In this document: one piece after another, positions 11,363 through 23,617 of the stretch | Position numbering within the stretch: position 1 is the first letter of the stretch | Layout: each line of letters starts with the position of its first letter | Assembly (NCBI GenBank): GCA_010093685.1 | Contig: MU006216.1 | Location: 1,129,065-1,193,064, forward strand | From: Ophiobolus disseminans | Lineage: Eukaryota > Ascomycota > Dothideomycetes > Pleosporales > Phaeosphaeriaceae | Direction: 5' to 3' | DNA: 64,000 nt | Made by a program: the position numbers and the translations under genes | The notes under the pieces: model-generated | What the model saw: the letters and a program-made list of their open reading frames with translations, nothing else | The model's database searches: none | Told to the model about the DNA's origin: nothing

Positions 11363-13648
11363 GTCCAGACCCGTGATTGCAGTGCGCGGAAGGCTGCTAC
11401 TACGGAGAAACGCGTCGCGCGGGGCTTGTCTTACCCAGAGCCGTAAAAGCGGTCAGAGTCCGCAGGAGCTGTGTGAATATCGCATCCAAATGTACTTGAT
11501 GTGATTGCGGAGGATACCAGAGAGTGATGCAGGCTGCAAAGTCTTCGATGTCGGTGTGAGTTGGTTAGCGCATGCAGTCACTCGTAGCGCGTGCTGCACG
11601 TGCGTGATTTCTAAAAATGACCCACCACAGATCCACCCTTCCCTAACCCTTGCTTTGTCAGTCATCGTACCCATCATCAGATTCATCACTGTATTGTTCG
11701 GACTTGCGTGACCCAGGGCACACGATGAATCCATCCGAACTGTTGTCTAAATTTTAAAGTCGTGACTCAAATACCACAACCGCCTTTGCGCGCCGCAGTG
11801 GCTCCAACCCCATTTCGTAAGTGTGAACAGGCGCTGAGCATAGGACTCACCAAACATCAGTGTTCAGTTACCAGCGATCGGACTTTGTAAGCTGGCCAGT
11901 CTTTATCCGACAACATGTACACTAAAGGCGATAGTGCTACACTTGTATATAAAAAATGAAGGTGTTACAAAGAGATTCGTCGGTGCTTTCCTACCTCAGC
12001 GTTGCGTCGTCCAGATTATTATCAGCTGCTCATCACAAAGTTCATCACAAAATGTACGCATGGTTCATGATTCTAATTCTCTCGTTCTCAGAGATCCTCA
12101 GCTGTGATTCCACGCTCTCGGGTCAGCAAAAATACCGCAAGCTTCGATTACCAACAGAACCTTGATGTCACATGTATGAGTATCGACTTCAGGTCCCTAC
12201 TGTGGCGACTCAAATTCGAGGTGATTGCATTCCTCCCCATAAACATTCTAGTCGCGAAGTATGGCCATGACTCGCTGCTTTCACAACAGCCTTAGTGATC
12301 ACTACATCACTGCCTTTCCACGATGTTCTCCGTCACAAAACACATCACAATCGCCTTTCTCCGAGCGTTGTGCCTCTGAAAACAAATTCCTGTTGGGCTT
12401 CTGCTCCAGCTGAACGTGGGAGCGGGACGGGCAGCAAAGTACCCCTATATTCCGAGGTGGGAGGCGTTCGGCCCAGCAAAAGGAACGAGGAATCTAGACC
12501 AGACACCACGAACGAGTGAATCATGGCACAGATCCTTTTGACAGCTGGTCTCTCGGTATTGATCTTGTTTCGTCGGGATCGGTTCCCGATCCTCCTACTA
12601 CGTCAATGGTGTGACAGTCCAGAAGTGACCAATGGGCAATATGCAGTGACTCGTCAGCCTTCAGGGGGAGGAAAAGCATATCAACTGTCTTGTGTATCAG
12701 TCGCTTGGTACCGAACGACTGGTAGTAAAAAGCACGGCTGTGGCAGCCAGCTAGCCGCTATGCAGGTCGGGAGCTTGGATCTTTGTGTGCAGTTGCGTGT
12801 GACATGTCCAAGCCTAGGTGACAACGTTGAAGGAGCTAAAAAGTAAAAATTGTCGTGCAGGAAGGTGGAGGGAAATCAAAGAGGGAGCTCTGCTCGAGCT
12901 TGCTGATGACTGACGTAGTGGACCCCATCAGGAAACATGTAGGAACAAGCGGCGAGCGACGTCTCGCCTTATACGCCCATGTGCCCATCACTCACGTTGA
13001 TCATTCCACCTTCACCAGTCTCATACATCATATGGACACGAGTCGAACAAATGGCGCGAGTCGCAGCCATATCAAATTGACCATACAAACGTCTGGCCAA
13101 TTTTCGGTGGACCAAGCGATGCAATGTGAGCCTATCTCCTCCAAATGCGAAACTAGAGACATTACATTCCGAGCAACCAGGCCTATACGGTCCTTTGCTT
13201 TAAACATTGCAACTAGGAGACAGAACGCTCAACATGAAATTATACGTAGAAAGCCGTTTCGTAAAAAGAAAAAAGTACCATCTGTCCCGATATATCCAAG
13301 GAAATTAACGCCGTCAGTAGTGTTCTCGTTTTCCTCCCTGCGCCGTAGGAATATGTAGCAAACGAGTATCAACCGGGTCATATTATGATTACTAAAGAAA
13401 AACCAAATGTTTCGGACTTGGTGGCGGGATGACCTATGCAGCGATAAGAACGTGGCGCTAGAATTCCTGAGGCGGTAGGAATATTTCGTTGAGATGAACA
13501 ATAACGCATCGTTGATAGCGATGTAAGAAAGGCTTCTTTGGAAATAGCAATGCAAAAGGCGGAACGATTGGTGGAACCTTTGATAGACTATGCGAGGAGG
13601 AGGTGGTGTGAAAGGCTAGTCACGAGCGTCGCTGTCTAGCTCGTTATG
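11363..13648. other. 2.3 kb without a supportable gene
   Basis: Both strands carry only short frames of poor coding character. The stretch 13200-13560 is AT-richer and lies in the 3' region of the homeobox gene. A TGACTCA at 11763-11769 is probably chance. No repeat or RNA gene was recognised. Confidence 0.5.
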
Positions 13649-15946
13649 TCATGACTTGAAATCCCGTGGCCCTTGGTTGGCGAAGATGTAACTCTTGGCT
13701 TGAGGTTCTATGGAGCGTCGGTACATACTGCTCTGAGAATCGTGTCCTTGCGGAGGTATGAACTCATGGACCAAGAACTCAGGTGCCTGACTTGGCCGAG
13801 GCGCGAATGGGACGTTGTGCGCGATATTAGTCAATGATATGTCCTTGTAATCCTCGTAATTGAAGTTGCCATTATGGAAGAAGTTAGCATCGTCAATTGG
13901 CGCTTGCGCATTGTCAGGCAGTGACGGTCTTCTGTAATGGGACGGCTTAGGCTGCGCGATTGTGAGATCGGTAGTCGAGTGAAAGCCGGGTCGCGTGTGC
14001 GGATGTTGCATGTACATAGGTCGAGGAAAGTTCTGCTGTGTGGCTGGTGCAGATTGCGGCGGCGAGTCGCGATACATGGCCTCGTTCGTGTATTGTGCTT
14101 GTGTCATGTGCTGCAACTCCAAAGATGTAGTTGGCGGTGAGACACTCTTCGCAAAAGCGCTTGTAGATTGTGACTCGGAAGACCAGTTGGCGTTCATGCT
14201 CTCTGGACTATTGTGCTCGGGCATCACTGAATGGGGTCTGATCACAGTGTTGTTTTGCCAGTACAGACCCATATCTTGGGGGGTTAAGGGAGTCGGTGGA
14301 GCGAGACTTCCGCCTGGGCCCATCGTCGCCGTACTCGAAGACGAGAATGTTCGTGCAAACTTGGGAGAAGCAGCAGCCTCCGAGAAGTTCGCGACCATCG
14401 GTGAACGCTGTGCTGACCCTGGTTGAGATTTTTGAACACGGCCTGCAGCATTGGCAATACCACTTGAACGAATTCTACGCAGAGCATGGTCGTTGCTACC
14501 ACCAGGTGAAGGCATAGGCGCTGAATATGAAGCGCTTCGCATGGCACCAGGGTTTAATGTAACCGGCCTGCCCTTTCTTCTTTGTGCTATCGATGTGGGT
14601 TGACCGGGTTGCTTGAACTCATCAGGTGTACCGTTCCGAATCTGTATAGCTTCAAAATTGCCCGCCAAGTTGCTTGTTGATGAGTTCCTGCGCGTGAAAG
14701 CGTCGTCGTGAAACATAGGCGGAGGATCGAAATCAGACGGTCCTGCACTAGCCTTCCGCACCATGTCTTGATCAGGTGACGACAAGACCGCTTGAGACGA
14801 AACGTTGGCTTGTTGGTAGAAACCCTGCCCGTATGCCGCATTCGTGCTTTGCTGAGCCCAAAACGGCAGGGTTTGCTCGGAAGATGTTGCTGCATTCAAA
14901 TTGTATGGGGTCGAAAACTGGTCCTCACTTTCATCGGCTTGATGGCTCAAAGTTCCATTACTTGGATCCTCCGTCCACCCTGAATATGCGGACACTACAG
15001 AAGCGACAGAAGGCGGCGTAGGCCCGTTTGATGATTGAGGTGTCATATTGGTCTGGGCACTGGAAAATGGCGATGATTGTGTGGACAGTGATGCGCTGCT
15101 TTGATGCGCCTCGGCAGGCATTGGGCTAGTGTTCAGGTCGTAAGGTAACCCTCCCAGACTCGCATATCCAGTGTATGCGGACTGCAATGGTGCAGAGTCC
15201 GTTGATATGTCTGTGGGCACAGAGAAAGAGAGTTCGTTCGAGAAACCAGTAGTGTCGTACGGAAAATCTACGTCTTGCGTGTTGGCAGACAACCCTGGGT
15301 TGTGCATATATGACCCGTTCGCTGCAGCCATGAAGGAATCCATGACGGCGTTTGGAGGATATGCAGCAGAGCGGTTGGCTTCCGGAATGGATCGCAGAGC
15401 CTGCATGTCGTATGACTGCTGCAGTGACATCTGGGCAGTCAAGTCCAAGGCGGATGCCCCGTCCACGCCTTGAACGGGAAGACTGGCAGGGCTGATGTCA
15501 GCAGTCATGGCGTGGTAATCCTGGTTCATCGTCATGTGCAGCTGGTGTTGTTCCGGATGGTGTGAATATTGTCCGGCCATGACGGCAATGGACGAATGCC
15601 CGTACATACCGTACTGGGTGTTCAGTGCCATGTTCATCTGATTTGCAACTTTTTTGCGGTCTTGTTTGACCTTTGCCCTGCGGTTCTGAAACCAATTCTA
15701 ATGTCCGATTAGTACGATATCGCATGACGTGTTGATTCAATCACCAACATTGATCTTATCCAGAGGGACGCCGAGTTTTGATGCGAAGTCTTTCTTGACG
15801 AGCGTGCTGGGCTTGTGCTGGACCTGAAAGTGCTGCTCGAGTACATCGTGTTGCTCTTTCGTGAGGCGCGGCTTCACGTCACAGGTGGGCGGCTTTTGGG
15901 CTGCGTTCGCTTTCGAGGCCCCGCCTGGCGAGTCGGACGGATCCAT
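13649..15946 (-). CDS. Homeobox transcription factor
   Basis: Nuclear DNA-binding regulator, 748 aa. Exon 1 is 15749-15946 and exon 2 is 13649-15697. The homeodomain lies at about residues 26-85: RLTKEQHDVLEQHF, then LDKINNWFQNRRAKVKQ, with the recognition-helix WFQNRR intact. A 51-bp intron with the unusual donor GTTGGT splits the domain just before NWFQNRR. The remaining 650 residues are Ser/Gln/Pro/Asn-rich and look disordered, typical of fungal developmental homeobox regulators such as the HTF1/HOX2 conidiation group; orthology is not established. The long upstream gap would fit a complex promoter or leader. The ATG at 15946 is chosen because it directly precedes the conserved region in frame. 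Confidence 0.87.
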
Positions 15947-17998
15947 GCTCAACACGCCGCGATGAACGACAGTATCGTCTCACGCGGCTTGAGACGGTTC
16001 GAGCGAGCCGAGGACTGCGACGGCGCTCTTGGACGGCGCGGTGCAAGTCGTGGTAGGCACTCAACAGTACACTCGATGCGTGTGTCAAGCTTCAGGCAAT
16101 GATGCGTCGGGCACGGGGTTCGCGGGCGGCAGCGAGACGAGAGCGGCACGGGGTTATTATACGTAGTAATGCTATGTAGATATTAGACGAAGTAAAGTCG
16201 GTAGCGAATGACGGTTGTGAGAGGCACAATAACGAAAGTAGACCGCGCGACGGCAGCGAGAGCGAGTGTTGAAGGCGTGAGGGATGGTGAGAACGGACGC
16301 ATGGACGCATGCCCGTGGACGGCAGAGCAGCGGGTCGCTCCAACCAAGAAGCTAAGCCACACTCCCCCATCCCACCTGCTGCACTGACACAAAAATAACT
16401 TTCCTGCTTCGCATGCTTGTTACACTGGTCGTCTCTAATCAGCAGCGCGTCTTCTCTGGAGAATTTGGCCCTGATTCGCGGCGTCTCCATCCGCACATCT
16501 TCTCGCCTTCTGCAAGTGCATGCAGTCACGCACACGCTTGGAAACGCTCTTCACTCGACGATTCCAACGTCCGAGGCGCTTTGTGGGTTTAAGCACAGGG
16601 GCACTCTGAGCGCAGAAGCCCATTGGCCAGCGTGCGGAGCAAAGAGCGGCGGCGGCTGATCCACCGCGGGAGAGCTTGGCCTGAGTCGGGATGACATGAA
16701 TGGGGATGCTCTTGAGCATCATCATCTGCCACGTCCATATGCAGCTGTTGATCGATGCGATATGCAGCTTGGGCCGCCTGTTCGGAGAATATCATTCGAG
16801 GCTGCTGTCATCAAGAGACGGCCCCAAACTATAACACCGTTTTCGACATGTGTAGTCGGGCTGCTCGCAGCGTGGCTTGAGAGACTTCAACGTGGTAGAC
16901 AAGACGAGGCGCCGTGGACCGCGGTTCTGTCGGGCGCCGGCTCCATCGCCCCTTTTCATGGCCTTTTATCGCGAAGCGCCGATGTCATGTCCGCGCCAAC
17001 AACGCACTCTCCGTTGTCTCTCAGCACACTCTCGCTAGATAACCGTCTTGTTGGCGCGCTTCGAAGACACTCACGAATCGCCGAGTAGAACCTCGTCAGT
17101 AACCGCTTCTGGATCCCCCGGCACCTGTGTGACAACTCCGTCTCCACGGCGTCCACACACTGCATAGACAAGGGGCATACCGCGCCTCCCTCCAGCTCGC
17201 AGAACGCGGCGCAAATGTTTTGCCAGTCCCTGCACTCGGTCCAGCTCGGCGGCCGTACGATTCAAGCATCTCAAATAGGCTTTGGACCGTCAGGGTGCAG
17301 GACTCGCGTGTACTTCAGTGGGCATACTTCAGATCAAGCCGAGGTTTACAGACTCCTTCGCTATGAGAGTGCGTCGACGGTGGCAAGGAGGGTCGCTTAG
17401 AAGAAACTCAGCAGCAAGGGGATGTTCTCGTGCGCTCTCACGTCTCCACGACACCCTGGACCTTCGCACATGGCCGGCTTGGGGTTGCACTTGTTCCTGC
17501 GTGCACGACACACCAAGTGTTCTGGTGTCGCACCACCACGGCAGTGCCCCGAATGAAGTAAAGCCTCCACATTGCCCTTCGTGTTGACAACTTTGCATGC
17601 AGAAAATGGTGATCATTCTAGAAGACACTGCGGTCGTGGCTCAGACCGCCGAAAGCGGTGCGCTTCATGCGATGCAATGCAGCTCGTGGTTAGCGTCAGC
17701 TTTGTCCAGTCGAACCACACCTGCCACATGTGCAGCAAGGATAAGATGCTCAAGCTGCATGCGTGAATCCGTGGAAGCACCCGCAGCCAGATAACCAATG
17801 TTTGGCTGCACCATCGGGAACCGACGCTGTATTGCTGTTCAATGCATTGCTTATCTCGACGTCTGACTGGAGCTGAGTAACTCGCATACGATGACGATGA
17901 AGTCACTTGGTCGAATTTCTGTCAATTCGAAATCCAGTGTGTCTAGAGATTCTCAGTAGACTGATCGAACACGAGTCTTGATTCGCGCATTCTTAATC
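15947..17998. other. 2.05 kb upstream of homeobox gene, no gene seen
   Basis: No open frame in either strand looks like a protein and no RNA gene was recognised. Probably promoter and leader of the homeobox gene plus the 3' region of the phosphatase gene, as both flanking genes are on the minus strand. Confidence 0.5.
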
Positions 17999-19043
17999 CT
18001 ACACCAAGGCGTTGACAACTTCAAGTTGCCCTACACCGCTCGTTTTGTCCCAGGAATTGAGAGTAACACTCCGCATGTCTCGGACAATATAATCTGCACC
18101 AGCTTCAACGAGCTGTTCCAGAGCGTGTGTTGTGTGCAGTGCTATAACCTTGAAGCCCGCTGCTTTGCCCGATCGTATGCCAGCAGGGGCGTCCTCGAAG
18201 ACCACAATAGACGGATTATCCTGCTCAAGAGCAAGTAGCTTGGCTCCCTGCTGGTAGCAGGACGGATCTGGCTTTCCGTCCTTGACATCTTCTGCAGTAA
18301 CCATCCTCTTTGGATGCGCCAGCTTCATTACATCGAGCCAGCCGGTAACGAGCGGCCGTGTTCCAGAAGTCACGATACACCAGGGTACGGCTTGTACCTC
18401 GAGCTCGTCTAACATAGCCCGTGATCCGGGTATCTCGACAGCGTCTTGCCCGAACTCTTTCGGAATCAAGCCTTCGGCATGGCTAATATCTGGTTTGCTC
18501 AGTGGATGATCTCACAATGTAGTCATCGTGGCTGTGCTTACATTCCTGTATAGTGCAAGGTCAGTATTTGCCCTGTATAGGATATGAAAATAGGCTTTAC
18601 TAACCCAGTTGGCAAGTTTTGGCTCGTATATCTGTAGTACGTCGATCGAGCGGCGACCATGAGAAGTTGCCAGAATGACCTGCGCAAGTTTGAGTAGAAA
18701 GTTAGTGTACGTCCCATGTGAAATTCCACGACAGTACCAACCTCTGGATCGACACCTATTTCTCTACCTATCCTGCAGATGTGAGCCTAACCCTGATGGA
18801 TGTATGTCGGCTCCTCACTTTTGCCAGTGCTTGACGACTGCATCGGTCGAGTCAATGATGGTCCCACTGCGGGCATTAGCCGTGGAAAGTAAGCTTTGTC
18901 TATGTGCAGTCTCACTCCATATCGAACAGCTATAAACAGTCAGGAACCCATGTTTCGTTGTGGCTGTGATTCCCTGCACTCACTAAACCATTGCATTGGA
19001 TCGCTTGCGGAGGGGCCGAAAAGGAAGGACCGTGGACGGTCAT
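17999..19043 (-). CDS. GPP1: DL-glycerol-3-phosphatase, HAD family
   Basis: Hydrolyses glycerol 3-phosphate to glycerol, the last step of osmoprotective glycerol synthesis in the cytosol. Seven exons (18984-19043, 18916-18929, 18819-18866, 18742-18772, 18605-18679, 18542-18545, 17999-18489) give 240 aa, near the yeast length. HAD motifs are complete: DMDGT with nucleophile Asp23, TSGTRP, KPDP with the conserved Lys, and FEDAPAGI. The family signature HGRRSIDVL is present. Every phase closes only if a 4-nt exon (18542-18545) is included; it supplies Glu plus the first base of Tyr in NWEYISHAEG. One donor is GTTGGT. The gene is divergent from NUG1. Confidence 0.88.
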
Positions 19044-19519
19044 ATCTGCTGAAAATCTTTGGAGATTGAGGTGAAGCGGAGGATTCGACGAGATAGTTCT
19101 TCTGATGTATTATCTTTGCATCTAGATAATACAAGACGAGATGTTAGTTATACATGCCCAGGTGAGAGAGAAAATGCGAGAGGCGCTAACCGTGTTCGGA
19201 ATCCCGCCCGCCAGCTAATTACTCGGTGTCTGGCCAATCTTGGGAAAGACAGCGCATGCATTTTCGTATTTTCTCAAAGAGGCGACCAGACCATTGCATC
19301 AGCAATCCGTAGTTGCGCATAGAGCAAGACGTGATCTCGTAAGTGTGGTGATCATTCACGGCGCTTCGTTAGCCTTTTCTCCGCTGCAGCGAATATGATG
19401 GTGGAGGGGCACGTGGAGATTGTGAATTAGTGCGCGAGGATCCCTGCTTATCGCCAAAAGTTCGATGAAATTTCGCGGCGCAACACTGGTCCACCACACA
19501 CCACCAACGGAAAGCTACA
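19044..19519. promoter_or_regulatory. Divergent promoter region of GPP1 and NUG1
   Basis: A 476-bp spacer between two start codons on opposite strands. It contains CACGTG at 19410-19415, 105 nt upstream of the NUG1 start, and a GAAATTT stretch nearer NUG1. Transcription start sites cannot be placed from sequence. Confidence 0.5.
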
Positions 19520-21260
19520 ATGAAGGTCGGAAGTACGTATGCGCACTCGTACTGCATTGTTCCTGCTAACTGTGGTGATAGAGCCCAAGTCAAAGCGCGT
19601 GCCCGTGCGTCTACGCAACAAGATCGAAAAACATTCGGCGGCAAAGCAGCGCAAAGCGAAAAAGCTGGCTAAAAAGGTATGCCTTCTGCGCAAAGCCAAC
19701 GAACGCACACTGACATGCCCCGAGAACCCGGAGTGGAGATCAAAGACCAAAAAGGATCCCGGTATTCCCAATCTCTTCCCATACAAGGACAAGATTCTCG
19801 CAGAGATCGAGGAGACACGAAGACGCAAGGAAGAGGAGAATGCTCGCCGCCGTGAGCTGGCCAAGGCGCAAAGGCTTAACGGCGGCGATGTGGCCGAAGC
19901 CAATGACGAGTTCGAGGAGTTCGATGCCGAGGACAACGAGCAACTCGACCTGGACGACAGCGCGGATGAAGATAGCATGGAAGTGGTAGGTTGCATCGCT
20001 GGAACGTTTTGAGGCGGTGCTGACAAGCTACAGGACAACGCCAACCCCATGGCCGCTCTCCTCGCCTCCGCAAAAGCACGCGCTGCTGCATTCGACCAGA
20101 AGAACGGAGACGACAACGACGCAATGGACGATGGCGAGGACTCGGAAGCATCAGACGGCGAGAACGGCGCAGTCAATGTGCGCCAAGACTCGTCGAGGAA
20201 GCAATTTGACAAAGTGTACAAGCAGGTGGTCGACTCGGCAGACGTTGTGCTGTACGTTTTGGACGCTCGAGATCCGACAAGCACACGGTCAAAAGAGGTG
20301 GAGCAGATGGTCATGGCTGCCGACGCTGGAAGCAAGCGCATGATCTTCATCCTCAACAAGATCGACTTGGTACCGCCGCCTGTTCTGCGGTCATGGCTCA
20401 TACACCTGCGTCGCTCGTTCCCCACCCTGCCTCTCCGCGCATCCAAGTCGGCGCCAAATGCGAAGACTTTCGAACACAAGGACCTCACCATGAAGGGAAC
20501 CTCAGAGACGTTGTTCAAGGCTCTCAAGACGTTTGCCGAGTCGCGGCAGCTCAAGCGATCCATCAAGGTCGGCATCATCGGCTATCCCAACGTGGGCAAA
20601 TCGTCCGTCATCAACGCCCTCAGTGCAAGGATGGGAGGAAGAGCTGCTGCTGCCCCTGTCGGCGCGGAGGCTGGCGTCACCACTAGCTTACGTGAAGTCA
20701 AACTAGACAACAAGCTCAAGCTACTTGATTCGCCTGGTATCGTCTTCCCGAATACCCAGGAAGGCACAAAGGAGAGCAAAGTACAACAACAAGCACGCCT
20801 GATTCTACTTAATGCTGTCCCACCCAAGGAGATCAGCGATCCCGTACCTGCAGTTGCTCTACTCCTGAAGAGACTATCCTCCTCCGAAGACCTATTTGCA
20901 AAGCTCATGGACGTTTACGATCTACCACCACTCCATACCATTGGCAGCGACAGGACAACCGACTTCCTGGTTCAGGTCGCTCGGAAACGTGGACGTCTGG
21001 GTAAAGGCGGAATCCCAAACTTACACAGCGCAGCACAGACTGTCATCAACGACTGGAGAGACGGTCGCATCCAAGGATGGTCGAGCCCTCCAAAGTACAC
21101 ACCTGCCGAGACTGCGACAACGAAGACGGCGCCGGCCAGTAAGGGTCTTGTTGGTGATCAGAAAGAGATCGTGAAGGAGTGGGCAACCGAGTTCAAGCTT
21201 GAGGGCCTTTGGGGCGATGACACGCCGGCGAAGGATGCGCCTGAGGCAATGGAGATGTAA
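19520..21260 (+). CDS. NUG1: Nuclear/nucleolar 60S-assembly GTPase Nug1
   Basis: Circularly permuted GTPase that acts on pre-60S ribosomes. Three exons: 19520-19532 (13 nt), 19582-19985 and 20034-21260; 547 aa. The N-terminus is the basic GN3L_Grn1-type region (KPKSKRVPVRLRNKIEK, then AAKQRKAKKLAKK). GTPase motifs occur in permuted order: G4 NKID at 247-250, G1 GYPNVGKSS at about 322-330, and G3 DSPG at 371, which defines the YlqF/Nug1/Nog2 class. An acidic linker precedes the GTPase. The tiny first exon holds MKVG and is joined in phase to KPKSKR. CACGTG lies 105 nt upstream of the start. Confidence 0.93.
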
Positions 21261-21710
21261 CTTGTGGGCGCAGCATGCACAGTATTAGTTGCGGCGATTT
21301 GGCGTCTGGTAAACTAGGTCAATGATAGTTTCAAATTTGGAGGGGTTACTCTGCCAATACCAATCAAAAAGCAATTCAAACAATCTGGTAGCCTTACTAC
21401 CTTTTACGTTTCCCCATTGAGGCATCACGTCTAGAATAGTCTCGTGATGCAGGCTTCGAAAACTTTTCTCACGCTCAACCGCATCTGCCCGTCCAAGAAT
21501 ACTGCGACATCGGCGAAATTAACAATAAGGATCTGGTGGATGTCTGCTGGTTCGAGTTCGAGTTGCCCGCGAATATATGCACGGGCCATGTCGGCTTTCA
21601 TCGGCTCATACCCCACAGATTCGTCATGTTAAGCTTCACAGCTACACATACAAAACCTTGAGCCGCTCGCAATTGTTTGAACGGCACCCAAGCTCCCTAA
21701 TTCAGGCAAC
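21261..21710. other. Intergenic between NUG1 and PUT2
   Basis: A 450-bp tandem spacer containing the NUG1 3' end and the PUT2 promoter. Short minus-strand frames here have no support. Confidence 0.5.
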
Positions 21711-23617
21711 ATGCATTCTTCCATTACTCTTCAGCCTTTACGTTCCGCCTCAAAGTCTCTCGGTGCTCTGCCTGCAGCTTGTGCCGGTGCGCAAGTAGCT
21801 TCAAGGCGATATGCTGGGACCATTGCGAACTTCAAGATCCCTACAGTCAACAATGAGCCCAATGTGAGCCACTAGTCAAGCTCATTATACTCTAAGATCA
21901 TGTCTAACGATGTTTCTAGCAACACTATACCAAAGGCTCTGTGGACCGACAAAAGCTTCAAGAAGCTATCGCAGCACTGAAGAAGCGTGGTGCAGTCCAA
22001 GTTCCTCTGGCAGTTGGTGGCGAATATGTACATTCAGCTACACTTGTTCTATATCACATCCGCTGATTGAACCAGATCAACAATTCTTCTACCCTTACCC
22101 AGCATAATCCTTCATCACATGTAGATGTAGTCGCAAAGTACTCCAACGCTAGTCCAGCAGATGTCAAGAAGGCTATTGAATCAGCCCTGGAGGCGAAACC
22201 GGCCTGGGAGTCTCTACCCTTTGCCGAACGTGCGTCGATATTTCTCAAAGCAGCAGACCTGATATCGACCAAATACCGATATGAAATAATGGCAGCAACC
22301 ATGATTGGACAGGGCAAGAATGCTTGGCAAGCTGAGATCGATTCGGCGGCAGAACTGTGTGATTTCTTGAGATTCAATGTCAAGTATGCGGAAGATACAT
22401 ATGGACACCAGCCAGTTCACAACTCGCCAGGAGTCTGGAAGTACGTATGCGTTACCTAAAAGCGTAAATAGCGAGCTAACCAGTTCAGTCGCGTCGAATA
22501 CCGACCTCTTGAAGGATTCGTGTATGCCGTGTCCCCCTTCAACTTTACAGCCATTGGCGGCAACCTTCCTGTTGCTCCAGCACTCATGGGCAACGTCGTT
22601 CTCTGGAAGCCATCTCCTGCGGCCATTGCGTCCAACTGGTTCCTGTACCAGATCCTTATCGAAGCTGGTCTCCCCCCCAATGTAATTCAATGGATCCCAG
22701 GAGATGCAGAAGAAGTCACAAAAGCCGTTTTGTCCCACCGACAGTTCGCATCTCTGCATTACACAGGAAGCACAACCGTATTCCGATCACTGTATGGCAA
22801 AATTGCGAATGGTGTCGCCGAGGGAAAGTACCAGAGCTACCCACGAATTGTTGGCGAAACTGGAGGCAAGAACTTCCACTTGGTACACAAAAGCGCTGAT
22901 ATCCACAATGCTGCGATCCAAACCGTCCGTGGTGCTTTCGAATACCAAGGCCAAAAGTGTAGCGCTTGCTCACGTCTATACGTACCCAAGTCTGTGTGGC
23001 CTGAGTTCAAGGAAACACTGGTAGATGAGACGAGAGCTTTGAAAATTGGCGAACCATCCGACTTCTCGAACTTCATTGGTCCCGTCATCCATGAGGCGAG
23101 CTTCAAGAAGCTCTCTGGTGTTATTGATGAAGCCAAAAACGACAGCGAGCTTGAGCTTCTCGTTGGTGGCAAGTATGACAGCAGCAAAGGATACTTCATT
23201 CACCCCACCATCTACCAAACCTCGAACCCGAACCACCCTTTGCTATCTCGCGAACTCTTCGGCCCCGTTCTTGTCGCTCACGTATATGACGATGCTGCGC
23301 CCGATGCGTTCGCCAATATCATCAAGCAGATCGACGATACTTCCGAGTACGCTTTGACGGGAGCAGTGTTCGCGAAGGATCGCGAAGTCATCAAGTTCGC
23401 GGACAGCAAACTTCGAAACGCAGCTGGTAACTTCTACATCAACTGCAAGTGCACCGGTGCCGTTGTCGGACAACAGCCATTCGGTGGCTCCAGGGCTAGC
23501 GGAACGAACGACAAGGCTGGAAGTGCAAACCTGTTGGCCAGGTTCGTGAATATGAGGGCAATCAAAGAGGAGTTCCTGCCAACGGAGAAGGTACAGTATC
23601 CTAGTAACGAGGTCTAG
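21711..23617 (+). CDS. PUT2: Delta-1-pyrroline-5-carboxylate dehydrogenase
   Basis: Mitochondrial aldehyde dehydrogenase that oxidises P5C/glutamate semialdehyde to glutamate with NAD, the second step of proline use. Four exons: 21711-21863, 21920-22027, 22076-22440 and 22489-23617; 584 aa. The N-terminus (LQPLRSASKSLGAL, later SRRYAGT) is basic, Ser/Arg-rich and acid-poor, as in a mitochondrial presequence. Family signatures are present: SPFNFTAIGGNLP in the Rossmann part, GETGGKNF with the general-base Glu, and QGQKCSACSRLY with the catalytic Cys. The C-terminus has QQPFGGSRASGTNDKAG. All three introns are about 50 bp and restore phase. Called prnC in Aspergillus; no prn cluster neighbours are visible here. 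Confidence 0.94.

Noticed and set aside
13649..15637. Antisense plus-strand frames within the homeobox gene
   Set aside because: Shadows of a Ser/Gln-rich coding exon; the minus-strand reading has the homeodomain continuation and typical composition.
18960..19060. Different start for the phosphatase without the first three small exons
   Set aside because: The DMDGT nucleophile motif is assembled only from those exons, and all phases close with the start at 19043.
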